Notes: a model not told the origin generated them from the letters alone. DNA of 64,000 bases from Pyropia yezoensis (GCA_009829735.1 CM020620.1:20682020-20746019), one strand, 5' to 3'; shown: positions 1 to 10,625, counted from the first letter of the stretch. Numbers and translations: made by a program.

Positions 1-267
1 GCCGGCTCGGCGCCGGCGGTGGACACGGCGGTGGCGGTGGGCTTCCGCGCCGCCGCCGCGGTGCTGGCCGACCCGACCCGGCTGGAGGCGCTCGAGGCGG
101 ACCTCGCGGCGCCCGCCACGCTCGGCGGCCACGCCGCCGCCGTCGCGGCCGCGGCGCGGTACGAGCGGCAGCGCGCGTGTGTGCCGCGAGACATGACCGC
201 GGCGGGGGCGGTGCAGTTTTGTGGGGCGATGAACTGGCTCGTCCGCGCCTGTGGGCAGGAGCCGTGA
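1..267 (+). CDS. 3' end of an unidentified gene
   Basis: Frame 1 is open from the first base and ends at the stop at 265-267, giving 88 residues of C-terminal tail. It is Ala-rich, then has a less biased end containing CVPRDM and NWLVRACG. A VPRDM-like motif followed by a helix with NW reminds me of the tail of some glutathione S-transferase-like proteins, but this is memory of a pattern, not an identification. The 5' part lies outside the window, so domain content and start are unknown. The less repetitive composition of the last 35 residues is the main reason to call it coding. Confidence 0.5.
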   Translation, partial: AGSAPAVDTAVAVGFRAAAAVLADPTRLEALEADLAAPATLGGHAAAVAAAARYERQRACVPRDMTAAGAVQFCGAMNWLVRACGQEP

Positions 268-904
268 CCGCACAGCCGGGGTGGGCGGGCGGGTGGGACC
301 CCTCGACCGGACCCCGCGCGTTGGGGGGGGTCCCGTCGCGGTGTGGGGGGGGCAGAGGGGGCGCGGAGGGGGTCGGGGGGGGGGTCGGGGGGGGGGGGTC
401 GGGTGGGGGGGTCGGGGGGGGGGGTGGGTGGGTGGGGATGCGATTGGTCATGTTGCACAGCTTGTCGCGGGGGCGGCCGACCCGTGCGTACCTTTTATCG
501 TCTTTCTACTGCGTTTTTCTCTGCTGGCCGCTGACGTCCCACGTCCTCCTCCCCTTCACCCCCCCACCCCCCCCCGCCCCGGGTAACCTGGTCGTGTGCG
601 CGTTGGCGGGGCTCCGCACACCCCCCCCCCCCCCCCCCATAGCAACACAGGCGCGTAGTTGACCGAAGTTGGCGCCTAACAGTGGGGCCCGTGGTCAGAC
701 GGCACTTGACTGGGCCGGCTCGGGGCGGGCCACCCCGTCGTCGATTGCCCCTCTGCCACACTGCTCAGTCCCCCAGTCTCCCCGTCCCCCCTTCCGCCCC
801 CCCCCCCCCACCCCCGACCCCCCCCCCACCCCCGCCCCGCCCCCCCCCCTCTCCATCGCGCGTTCATCCCCGTCCCCCGTCTGGGCCTACCCGTCCTCTG
901 CGCC
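268..904. other. Intergenic: G-tract then C-tract spacer
   Basis: No gene is seen. 318-437 is dominated by G runs separated by single T, C or A; 549-850 is dominated by C runs. The change from G-rich to C-rich on one strand lies between two plus-strand genes. It may hold the 3' UTR of the left gene and the promoter of the phosphatase gene, but no TATA box or other site is recognisable. Confidence 0.6.
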
Positions 905-3185
905 ATGGCCGACGAAGCCGTGCCGGCGGGGGCGGCCGCCCCGCTCGTCGGCGGCGGGCCGCTGCCGCCGCCGCCGCCGCCGCCGGCCGCCGCCGCCGCG
1001 GCAGACGCGGCAGACGCGGCGATGGCGGCGGCGGCCGCCGCCGCGTGCACCCGGCTGGTCCTCTTTGATTTTGACCGCACCCTGTTCTACGCCGCCAACA
1101 GTGATGAGGTGTGTTTGGGGGGCGGGGGAGGCGGGCTTTGGGGGGGGAGGGGGGGGGGGGCGGAGTTGCTGGCTGGCTGTGATAGCAACGCGTTGAGCAC
1201 GGGCGGCGGGCCTCTCTGAGGGTGTGTGTATGTATGTGTGCCTTTGCGCTACACGTCTCGCCTTCATCATGGCGGGGTGGGTCCCGTGGCCTGACCGCCT
1301 CGACATCGCTTTCCCCCTCCCTCCCTCCCCCTTTCGATCCTCCTACGGTCGAGCCGTCCCTTGTCCCCCCGCCCCTGCTTCACCCCGCCCTCCCCCCCCC
1401 CCCCTTTGCAGTGGGTCTTTGAGGAGCTCGCGCCAGACCTGCTGCCCCTCCTCCACCAGCGCGTCCGCGCGACGGGCGCCGCCGGCTGGACGGCCGCCAT
1501 CAACTGGGCGCTCGGGGCGCTCCCCCCCCGGGGCATCCCCGCGGGCGCCCTCCTCGGCGCCCTCCGCCGCGCGCCGTGGCCGGCCGACGCGACGGTCCTC
1601 CTCCGCCGCCTGGCGGCCACGCCCGGCGTGCAGGTGGGCATCGTGTCGGACGCCAACGCCGCGTACATTGACACCATCTTGGACGCGGCGGGGCTGGGGG
1701 GGGGCGGGAGGGGAGAGCTCCTCGGTGCGGGGGTGGCCACCAACGGGGCGGCCGTGTCGCCGGCGGGGGGGCTCACCGTCGTGCCCTACACGGCGGGGCG
1801 GCAGCCCCACGGGTGTGGGCGGTGCCCGCCCAACATTTGCAAGGGGGAGGTCGTGACGGGTACGGCGGTGCGCGCGGGGTCGGGAGCAAGGGGAGGGGGG
1901 GGGGGGGAGACGGGCGGGTGAGCGGGCGTGTTGGGGGCCGCCTGTGTGTGCGGGCTGTCGCGGCGGGCTGTTGGGAGCTTCCCGTGGCAGTACGGCGGCG
2001 GTGTCGCGGGGCCTCATCACGGACGTAGTGGCCACAGCGGCCGGCGGCGGGCGCGCGGGGGGGGGGGGGGGGGGTGGACCCCGGTACGCGCCTACACCTT
2101 CGTGCCCGCTGGTTGCGCGCGGGGCTGTGATGGGGAGCGTACCAGCTGACGTCCCTATCCCCCTCCCCTGACACTGGTGGTTTGCTGCTGGCTCACGTGG
2201 CGGTGTGCTTTGCCCCACTTTGCCTTCGTCTCTGGGTGGCAACGCGTGCACCGGTCGGGCGGGGCGGGGCGGGGTTGTGTGCAGAGCTGTTGCAGGAGCG
2301 CCCGAACGTGCGGCAGGTGGTGTATGTGGGCGACGGCAGCAATGACGTCTGTCCCGTGCTGCGGTACGTTCCCCACAGTGGCTGTCGGTGGGGTGCAGCT
2401 GCTGTGGCGTGGTGTCTTGTTGCTTGCTTTCCATCGTCCTGTTGGGGACGGGGGTGGGCGTGTCTGGTGGGTGGGCCCCCCCTGCCATGGTGCCGTAGGC
2501 TGACACGCACCGTGTTCTTTTTGGTGGTCTCGTGTTCTTTTTGGTTGTCTCTGGTATGTCTCTTTTCGTCCATGCTTGTGTGCGCGCGGCCGTGTCATGG
2601 CCCGCCGCCACGGGCTCCGTTGCCGCGACGGGGACCCGCGTGGGTGGGGCGGCGGCGGCGCAGGCTGGGCCCGGCGGACATTGCCCTGGCACGGCAGGGC
2701 ATGGCGATGGAGCGCGAGCTGGTACGTGGGGGGGTGTGGGCGCTCCTGCTTTGCTTTCTTTTTTTGTTGTTGCCGCCCGCCCCGTTGGTGGGGGCGTCCC
2801 ACCGCGCCGCGTGGATGTGTGCCGGCGGCGTGCGTCCCGGCCTACGCGCCGGCGCACCGTCCCCGAGGGCGTGTCCACTGACGTCCGCCACTCACGTCTG
2901 CCCGGTGTGCCCAGCGCTCCTGCCGTCTCCTCTGTGGCGCGGGGGGGGCGGCTGCGGATGGGCGCTGTTCACCCCCCCCCCCTGCCCTTCCTCTCGTGGC
3001 GGTGTCCCCCTCGTGTCCCTCTTGGCGCGGGCCACCCCCCCCCCCCACAGGCCGACCTCGCCGCGTGCGGCGACCCCGCCCTTCGCGCGCGGGTCACCTC
3101 GTGGTCCACCCCCGCCGACCTCCTCGGCCTCTTCCGCGCCCTCACCGACCCGCCGGCGGCGGCGGCGGCGGCGCCGTCGGCCTGA
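905..3185 (+). CDS. HAD phosphatase, PHOSPHO1/2-like, five exons
   Basis: Proposed exons are 905-1108, 1412-1859, 2285-2363, 2664-2721 and 3051-3185, all with GT donors and AG acceptors; codons join in phase at every junction. The HAD motif I is FDFDRTLF with nucleophile Asp near residue 57, followed by NSDE and, across intron 1, WVFEEL, the usual order in PHOSPHO1/PHOSPHO2 and plant phosphatases of that family. Exon 2 has GIVSDAN (motif II) and the PPNICKG segment (motif III Lys). Exon 3 has YVGDGSNDVCP (motif IV metal-binding Asp). Exon 4 has DIALARQG. Such enzymes dephosphorylate small cytosolic substrates such as phosphocholine, phosphoethanolamine, pyridoxal phosphate or thiamine phosphate; the substrate cannot be told from sequence. 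The Ala/Pro-rich N-terminus (about 45 residues) is extra. The ATG at 905 is the first in frame and sits in a good context (gccATGG). Confidence 0.85.
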
Positions 3186-4339
3186 CGCGCCGCCGCGCCG
3201 TGCGCCGCCACGGCCGCCCGCCCCCGCCGGCCCCGCCCGCTCGGGGGCTCCCGCCGTCTCGTGGCGGCACGCCAGCCGCGGCGGCCTCTCTCGCGGCCGC
3301 CGCCGCTGCCGTCGCCGCCGCCGACGTTGCCGCCGCCCGACGCCGTCGCCGCTGCCGACGCCGACGCCCTCCTCTGTGGGGTGGGCGCCTTTTTGTTTTT
3401 GTTCTTGTTCCTGTGGGTGCGGGGCGGGGTGGGTGGGCGGACGGGCGGGCGGGCGGGCGGGTGCGTGGGTGGGCGGGCCGTGCTGGGCGTGCCTCCCGGC
3501 GCGCGCGCCCCGGCGGTGCAGCGGCCGAGTGCCAAGACAAACGCGCCGCCCCGTGCGATGCGCAGGAGCATCCCGCGAGCGCCCCCATCGCGGCCACCCC
3601 CAGCGGCGGCGTCTGCCTCTCCCCCTCGCGGCTCCTTTGGAGCTTCCCCCCTCCCCCCCCCCCCCCCCCCATTTACCATTCCTCCCCCGACCACCACCCC
3701 CGCACTTTCCCGCGGCGCCGCCGACGTGCCCACCCCACCGTGGTATCCCCCTGCGCGGCGCACCGTCACAGGGCCATTCCATGACCAGCCCACTCCCCCT
3801 CCCCCCACTAGCATCACAGGAAGGCCGTTGGTGTTCCGCCCCCCCCCTACTACCCCCCCGCCGAAACCCCAGTGTGTACTGGCCACCCCCTCCTATATCG
3901 TCTGCCCGGCGCCCGCCACGCCCCTCGTGGGTTGGCCACCCCCGTCCGCCGCCGCCACCGCGGCCCCGCTGTCCCTGGCGCCGGGGGAGCCACGCCAATC
4001 TCCCGCCCAATCCGTGCCGCCCCGGTGGAATATAGGGATCATGCCGTCGAAGTCAATGTGGTGAGAGGCCGCTCGTCTCGGCCGATGCGCCCGAGCGGCG
4101 CCGGCGCTCGCCCCCCCCCCACCCCCGCACCCCCGCCGCCTTGCCCCACCCTCCCCGTCCACCTCCTTCCGCCCCTTGCGGGGGCCACCCCTCCTCCCCC
4201 CCCCCACATTCCCGCCCTCCCACAACGATTGCTCTGCCCCATCGTGCACCTGTTTCCCAGGGCGCCACCTCCGCCACCCCCCCCCCCCTGTTTTTTGTTC
4301 TTCCCCGACCGCCCGCCCGCAGCAGCGGCGGCGTCGCTC
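3186..4339. other. Intergenic: low-complexity spacer before panB
   Basis: No convincing gene is seen. It holds a repeated GGGCGGAC/GGGCGGGC stretch (about 3424-3480), a 19-C run at 3652-3670 and a slightly AT-richer patch near 4020-4065. The panB reading frame is open leftwards to about 3872, so an upstream start or 5' exon cannot be ruled out, but the composition there looks non-coding. Confidence 0.5.
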
Positions 4340-4468
4340 ATGGCGGCGGCTGCCACCGCCCGGGCGCCCGCCGTGGTGACCCGGTGGTGGCTGGCCAGCA
4401 GGGGCGGCGCCCCCTCCCCGCCCCCCTCCCCGGTCGCGGCAACGGCAGCGGCGGCGACGGGGCCAGCA

Positions 4469-4504
<36 letters not shown>

Positions 4505-5836
4505 GCAGGGGCGGCGGCGGCAGCGGCGCGCCTCCCCCCCCCGCCCCCACGGTGGGGTGCGGCGGCCCGGGGGCTGGCGGGCCTGGCCCGCCCACCACCG
4601 CCGGCGCCCCCCCGGCGGGGGCCGCCGCGGCAGGTGCCGCGGCGGCCGTCCCCCACCTCCTCCGCGGCGGGCGCGCTTGCGTCTGTCTATGGCGGCGCCG
4701 GGGGCGATGACCCCCCCCCCACCCCCGCGCGCCCCCCCCCCGCGGCGGCGTCGGCGGCGCCGTCTGGGGCGGCGGCGGCGGCGGCGCTGGCGCCCGCCCC
4801 CCCCCGGCGGCGGACCATCACGGACATCCGGCGGCTGTACACGTCTGGCACGCCCATTGTCATGCTCACCGCCGCCGACTACCCGTCGGCGGTGCACGGC
4901 GACCTGGCGGGAGTGGACGTGACGCTCGTTGGGGACAGCCTGGGCATGGTCGTCCTCGGCCGGCCCACCACCCAGACCGTCACCGTCGACGAGATGCTCC
5001 ACCACTGCCGGGCGGTGGCGGCGGGCGCGACGCGGCCGCTGCTCGTCGGGGACCTCCCGTTTGGGAGCTACGAGGCGGGGCCGGCGGCGGCGCTGGCCAC
5101 CGCCACCCGGTTTATCAAGGAGGGCGGGGTGGGGGCGGTCAAGCTGGAGGGCGGCGCCCGCTCCGCCGCCGCCATCTCGGCTATCGTCACGGCGGGCATT
5201 GCGGTGATGGGCCACGTGGGGCTGACGCCCCAGTCCGTGTCGGCGGTGGGCGGCTTCCGGCCGGCGGGGCGGGACGCTGCGGGCGCCGCGCGCGTCCTCG
5301 ACGACGCGCTGGCAGTGGCCGACGCGGGCGCCTTTGCGGTCGTCCTCGAGTGCGTGCCCCCCGCGGTGGGGCAGGCGGTGGTGGACGCGCTGGACATTCC
5401 GGTCATTGGGATTGGGGCGGGCGGGGGGGGGGGGGAGGGCGCCGCGGCCGCCGCCGCCGCCGCTGCAGACGGCATAGGGGGCCAGCCGGCGCCCAACGGG
5501 GGCACGCCGCCGGGCCTGCCGGCGGCGGCGCCGGCCAAGCGCATGGGCGGTCAGGTGCTGGTCTACCACGACGTCCTCGGCATGCTCACCCACCCCCACC
5601 ACGCGGCGGTGGCGCCCCGGTTTTGCAAGCGCTACGCCAACGTCGGGCAGGTGGTGGCCGAGGCGCTGCTCGCGTATGGGGCGGACGTGCGGGCGGGGGG
5701 GTTCCCCTCCCCGGCCTACGCGCCGTACAAGATGGGGGAGGGGGAGCTGGGCCCATTCCAAGCCTACGCGGAGCGGGTGGTGGCGGCAAGGAGGGGGGAC
5801 GAGAGGAATGGAGTCAAGGGGGGGGTGACCTCGTAA
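4340..5836 (+). CDS. panB: Ketopantoate hydroxymethyltransferase
   Basis: A single open frame of 498 codons. The enzyme transfers a hydroxymethyl group from 5,10-methylene-tetrahydrofolate to 2-oxoisovalerate to make ketopantoate, the first committed step to pantothenate and CoA. The core begins at about residue 158 with the TITDIRRLY segment. Metal- and substrate-binding positions of the family are present: VGDSLGM (Asp199), VGDLPFGSY (Asp238), KLEGG (Glu270) and VLECVP (Glu337, catalytic base in the bacterial enzyme), then GIGAG and GQVLVYHD. The first 157 residues are Ala/Pro/Arg-rich with few acidic residues, consistent with an organelle-targeting extension (plant homologues are mitochondrial); this is inference. 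Unusual: about 40 Gly/Ala/Pro-rich residues (nt 5423-5548) sit between GIGAG and GQVLV, normally three or four residues apart. The ATG at 4340 is the likely start. Confidence 0.93.
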
Positions 5837-6649
5837 GGGCTGCACGGCGGGGGGTGGGGTGCTGCGGCCATTGGAAAAATGGGAGGGGGGGGGGGGCGTG
5901 AGTGGGGCGGACAGGAGCGCCCAGACGGCCACGGCTTGCGCGCAGTGTGATCGTTCTTTGGTGGCGGCCGTGGGTGGGGAGGCGGACGCCCTGACCCTGT
6001 GGGCGGCCGCGGGCGTGTCCCCCACCGCCCATCCCGCCAGCAACGCCGGGCTGGTGGCCGATGAGACCAGGGCCCACTCGGCAGGGATGGTCACCCCCAA
6101 CTGGCCGGCCGCCCCCCACTCGTAGGGGCGGCAGTCAATACCGACGGTAGCCTCATGAGCCACCGGCGCCGTATGGCGGCACGTGCCGGGCGCGGCGTAC
6201 GACATGGCCCGCCCCCCCCCCCCAACGCCACTGCTGTCGGCGGCCAGGCTCACCGCACGCCGTCGCGGTGCACCGGCTTTGCCCCTCTCCTGGCGTAGTG
6301 GACGTCTCCTTGCCCACCTTAGCCTCCCTCACAACACCTCTTCTCCACCTCCACACCTCCAATCCCCCCCCCCCCCCCCCTCCCCCCCCCCCCCCTGTCG
6401 ACTCCGTTTGCTAGCCGCATCCCTTGACCTGGTGAATCCCCCACCCCCCCCCCCCCACCCCAACCATCGGCCGCCATGCGCTCCCCCCGACGGCGGGCGT
6501 GGCGCTGGGGGAGCTCGCGGTACGCGGGACGGCGCGCCCGGCAGGGACTTTTGCGCCGCCGTGACGGCCTACTGCGAGGGCGTCCTGGGTGCGGAGGCGG
6601 TGGCGGGGGAGGTCCCCGAGTCATCCGAGGGCCCACCGAGGGACCGCCT
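5837..6649. other. Intergenic: no gene recognised
   Basis: Holds the 3' side of panB, a long C-rich stretch at 6363-6397 and short open frames on both strands. One plus-strand stretch from ATG 6476 reads in part like protein (DFCAAVTAYCEGVLG at about 6546-6590 in a neighbouring frame), but it runs into the lower-GC block to the right and resembles no family I know. It could be the broken 5' end of a host gene. Confidence 0.4.
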
Positions 6650-7496
6650 GTACCGAGGGCCCGCCTGTCGTACTTCTCTGTGCATGTACTGTACTGTACA
6701 TGTCGTTCCCTGCCCTGACACTCACAATCCCCATTGCCCGGCCCAGAGAATCGGGTGCGTCGACGGATTGTCACGTTCACACAATCTCCATTGCCCGAAA
6801 CAACCATCTCAGTCGAATGCACGTCGGTTGTTCAATCCTGGCAGATTTCCGAGTCTGCCGTTGGCAGACGGGAGAATCTGACCTGTCTAGGTATCCCCAT
6901 ATCTACATACGAACACAGTCGAGAACTGCCAACAGCTCAGCGGAACCACGCAAATCAACTCGTCTATTTTCACCCCATGACACCGACACACACACCCGAA
7001 TAGGAAAACCACGAAAATCCATATCAGGGACATGTGTTCCCGAATAGAAAGTGTCTACACTGTTATTTGGATTGGCGTCACCGAAAGGCCACGGGCGTCA
7101 CATTCATGTCGACCGCCTTTCCCTCCAATACGCCGCCTCACCTTGTGTGGTCGAGCAAACCGGGAGGACCCTGACGACGCGACGTCGTGGTGCGCTGGTT
7201 GGAATGGCGGACGGCAGACGCGAGAGGTGGCGCGTTTGTCCGCATGGTAGACGCGAGTGATCAGCTGGCCAGGGCGCACGTCTCGCCCTCATGACAAAAT
7301 CGTACAGGGCGCCAGCCTACATGCTACGCCGGGACAGAGGTGCGGCGTGGCCACACCAGCCCACTGGAGGAGGAACCACGGGTACTATTTCTTCTTCCAC
7401 CACATCACCTTGCGCGCACACGTGCCCAGGTGTGGAGACGTTGCGGGGACCGGCAGAACCCCCCCGCACTTGTACTTCCTGCCACGTCTACCCGAG
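6650..7496. other. Lower-GC leader left of the protease-nuclease gene
   Basis: Sequence of near-average GC between GC-rich host DNA and the ATG at 7497. It contains a perfect inverted repeat with 7-bp arms at 6683-6702 (CATGTAC / GTACATG) and a direct repeat: a segment ending ATTGCCCG occurs at about 6722-6740 and again, slightly changed, at 6779-6798. The downstream frame stays open back to 7257 without an ATG. This may be the 5' end or promoter region of the candidate element. Confidence 0.4.
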
Positions 7497-10400
7497 ATGG
7501 GCGCTGCCACCGAAGCAGAAAAGCAGCGGGTCAGGGAGAGGGACCGCCTTACGCGGCGTGCACGAAAGGCGGCCCGACGTGCTGCTGCCGCCGCGACCGC
7601 GACCACTACGGGAGGTCATGTGCCAGGCGGTAAGCCATTTGAACAAAAGGCACCCCTCGGCAAGGCAACTCTGATCGCCCCACACCCCCCTCTACCCGCC
7701 CCGACTCTCTGGCCCAAGACACTGGGTACCTCTTTAGTGTCCCCGGGCGGCGTTTCTGATGCGGCTCGTGGCGCAAGCACCACCGCTGGTGCTGCTTGGC
7801 ACCCGGCGTGGCACCCGTCTCCCTCAACCGGCGTGTTGTTGGGAGAGGCCCGACCACCACCTCCTCCAGCCGTGGCACGGACGGCGCGTGGTGGCGTCCC
7901 CCATGACGCCGACGGCGTGTCACCTACTGCCCGTGCTGCCGCCCGCGGTACCGGCTGCTCCACCCTCCTGTCGTTCACCACCGACAGTGTCCCCACCCCC
8001 CCCATTGGTTCTGCCGCCCGTGGCCCGCCACCATCCCTACGTGTGCTGGGCGTCACAGTGCGACGAGCGGAGCTGGATACTTTGCTCCAGCCAACCCAGT
8101 GGCTGTCGGATGTGGCGATGGACGCGGTCAAGGTGCTGCTGATGGTGGTGAACCGGTGGGCGTGTAGCGTGCGAAGGGCTCGGCCCATCCACATTTTTGA
8201 TGGCTACATCTACGGCGCCCTACGGCCCCCCTGTGGGAACACGCGCCTGCCCTATGCCTGGGAGAGGGTCGAGCATGTGACGCGGCACATGGACGTCTTT
8301 GCCTTTGAAAAGCTGGTCCTTCCCATTGCCGCGGATGGCCACTGGTCGGTCGCCGTTGTCGATACGGCAAGTGGCGCAGTGTCGGTTGCCAACTCTGTCG
8401 TTGGAACCCACAAACACCCCACCCACGACGTCATCACCTGGCTAAACGACGTTGCCCGCCAAGGAAGTCGCACGGTCGCATGGCACCAAGTAGAGACTGC
8501 GCCTGCCCCCCAGCAGCAAGACGCCTTCAGCTGTGGGCCTTTTTCGCTGTGCAGTATGGCGTGTCTGGCTCTCGGGCTGGACCCTTCCACCTCGTCGCTG
8601 GAGGTGGCCACGTCGTTCCGGTCAACCATAGTCGAGGCCATCACCGGCCTCTGTTCGACTGGTTTTTTGGCCGGGGGGACGTGGCGAGCCAGCCACGGTG
8701 GCGTTGCAGAGGCCGCTGTGAGGCTGGTGCGCCCTCTTTGTGCGGTTACTCACGCGGTCCCGCCTGACTCGACCGCCCTTCTCCCCTACATCCTCCCTTG
8801 TCCTGTGGGCCCTGCCCCGCTGCCCGTCGCGCATCTGGTGGGGACTCTTCAACCGCCGCCGCAGGGCCCTGGTATGACAACCACCGCCCGTGCGCCCGCG
8901 TCTACCCAGCCATGGCGGACACCCCCCGGGACGCAGCCTCTGCGGTCACGCACCGCATCCATCTCTACCTGTCACCTATCTAGCCCGTCCCACCCAGACC
9001 CGGTGCCGCCACCACCACCCGTCACACCAGCCAACGAACCAGATGTGGGCACACCGTCGCCGATGGACGTACCGTCACGGGGACCGCCGAGACCTCACCC
9101 CTTCTGTCAACGACCAACACCCCGCTCGTCACCCACCCCGCCGCCGTCTTCAGACGCTGATCAAGGGCGGCAACTGACACACATGTCCACGAGACCACCT
9201 CTTCGTGGATTGTCTTCCCCTGTGGCAGCTGCGTCCCCGTGCCGGTCACGGGCGCCATCCTCGTCACCGCCTCCTGTACGACGCCGGTCAGCCCGTACGC
9301 GGCGTCTCCTGATCCCAGTGGCGCCGCCTGCACCGAGTGCCGCATCATCTTCATCTGCCACCTCTTTCTACCCGACCCCGCACCCATCCCCCTCCCCACC
9401 CCCTGCGGTGCGGCAGACCAAGCAACGACGTACGCCCGTTGAGTGCGACAGTTTTTCCCCCCCACGTCGAGGTGGGGCACAGCGTCGACCTGTGCGTCGC
9501 TCTACGTCACCATGCTCACCGTACCGGCGCTGCGGGTCACCGGCGCCATGTACCCAGTCGAAGGGGTCCGCCGGTTCTCGTTCGAGTCACGGCCGACGTC
9601 CGAGTTCTCCTGGACCTTTTCCGGCTGTCGCGTGCACATCGACAGACAGCGCGTCCACAGCAAGCCCCCCCGATCGCGACAACATGCCGATAGGTGACGC
9701 GGATGCAAACGCTATCCTCCGCCTTCTCGAAGGCAAAGCCGTCGCCCCCGTCGATGACGCCGCAACCGTATGCTTTTCCTCGTGGCCTGACCTCGTCTGC
9801 ATCGGCGGAGTGGTCACCGACGGGGACCATGCCGTGGCCAAGACCCTACGGCGACAGGCACTTCAGGCAGACGCTGAGGGCCTTGATGTTCTTGGATCCA
9901 GCGCCTCTCCTTCTCAGCGCAAGCAAGGTGGTACTGGCCGCAAGGGCGGTCCCGTCGGCATCCTCTACGTATGGGTACTGAGAAAAGAAGGTCACCCTGA
10001 CGACGGCAGGATCTACATTGGGCGTGTCGTTCGATCCGGTCTCGCGGCGGCGGATGCGCTCAAGGACCGCACAGACGAGCACCTCCACCAGTCGGCATCC
10101 GACGCGTTTCACACCGCTTTGAGGGTGCACGGTGCCAGCGCCTTTCTGGTGTTTTGTGCCATGATGTGGGAGGACGCACCCACACAAGACGCTGCAGAGG
10201 AGTGGGCAGCGCTCGCAGAGCTGAGCTTTGTCCTGAAGAATGGTGGGCTGGCTACCGACGCGGAGGGCGCTGCAAACGGCAAGCGTCCGACTTTCAACTC
10301 TATTCTTCCGTCCGTGCCCTTCCACGCCGAAGCCCGCCAACGCCAGCGCATGCGCGTCGCGGGCCGGGTCGCGGACTTTGTCCGCCAGATCAAGGAGTTT

Positions 10401-10625
10401 TACGCCCTGTACCACCACGCAGACGTGCCGACGACAGGATGCCATGCGAAACTTGGCAAGCTACTGGCCAGTGTTCGTACAAGGCACACGTGGCGGCCCA
10501 CATTGATACAGCGGTTTGTGAGGCACGCCCTCGCAGATTGTGACGTTTCGTGGGAAGCAGACTCGGTTCTTCTTTTTCGCCGGACCCGACTTCGAGCGGC
10601 CGTACCCAACTTCAAGAAGTGGTAG
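7497..10625 (+). CDS. Ulp1-like cysteine protease fused to GIY-YIG nuclease
   Basis: An open frame of 1042 codons from ATG 7497; GTG 7257 is in frame upstream but less likely. Residues 1-35 are basic. Residues about 190-400 form a Ulp1/C48 fold: LLQPTQWLSD, then GHWSVAVVD with His282, the oxyanion glutamines in PQQQD (339-341) and the nucleophile in FSCGPF (Cys346). The usual Asp of the His-Asp-Cys triad seems to be Asn299 (VANSVVG). Residues 450-800 are a Pro/Ser/Arg-rich linker. Residues about 820-950 fit GIY-YIG: ILYVW (Tyr824), IYIGR (Tyr840, Arg843), DRTDEH (Arg858, His862), then a Glu-containing helix (AEEWAALAEL) and an Asn in PTFNS. Such domains cleave SUMO/ubiquitin-like or polyprotein substrates, and DNA, respectively. 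The fusion without polymerase or transposase is not a layout I recognise. A single TAG separates it from an in-frame extension. Confidence 0.8.
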   Translation: MGAATEAEKQRVRERDRLTRRARKAARRAAAAATATTTGGHVPGGKPFEQKAPLGKATLIAPHPPLPAPTLWPKTLGTSLVSPGGVSDAARGASTTAGAAWHPAWHPSPSTGVLLGEARPPPPPAVARTARGGVPHDADGVSPTARAAARGTGCSTLLSFTTDSVPTPPIGSAARGPPPSLRVLGVTVRRAELDTLLQPTQWLSDVAMDAVKVLLMVVNRWACSVRRARPIHIFDGYIYGALRPPCGNTRLPYAWERVEHVTRHMDVFAFEKLVLPIAADGHWSVAVVDTASGAVSVANSVVGTHKHPTHDVITWLNDVARQGSRTVAWHQVETAPAPQQQDAFSCGPFSLCSMACLALGLDPSTSSLEVATSFRSTIVEAITGLCSTGFLAGGTWRASHGGVAEAAVRLVRPLCAVTHAVPPDSTALLPYILPCPVGPAPLPVAHLVGTLQPPPQGPGMTTTARAPASTQPWRTPPGTQPLRSRTASISTCHLSSPSHPDPVPPPPPVTPANEPDVGTPSPMDVPSRGPPRPHPFCQRPTPRSSPTPPPSSDADQGRQLTHMSTRPPLRGLSSPVAAASPCRSRAPSSSPPPVRRRSARTRRLLIPVAPPAPSAASSSSATSFYPTPHPSPSPPPAVRQTKQRRTPVECDSFSPPRRGGAQRRPVRRSTSPCSPYRRCGSPAPCTQSKGSAGSRSSHGRRPSSPGPFPAVACTSTDSASTASPPDRDNMPIGDADANAILRLLEGKAVAPVDDAATVCFSSWPDLVCIGGVVTDGDHAVAKTLRRQALQADAEGLDVLGSSASPSQRKQGGTGRKGGPVGILYVWVLRKEGHPDDGRIYIGRVVRSGLAAADALKDRTDEHLHQSASDAFHTALRVHGASAFLVFCAMMWEDAPTQDAAEEWAALAELSFVLKNGGLATDAEGAANGKRPTFNSILPSVPFHAEARQRQRMRVAGRVADFVRQIKEFYALYHHADVPTTGCHAKLGKLLASVRTRHTWRPTLIQRFVRHALADCDVSWEADSVLLFRRTRLRAAVPNFKKW

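Noticed and set aside
3893-6253. 786-codon minus-strand ORF over panB
   Set aside because: Antisense shadow of panB; Arg/Pro/Ala composition without motifs.
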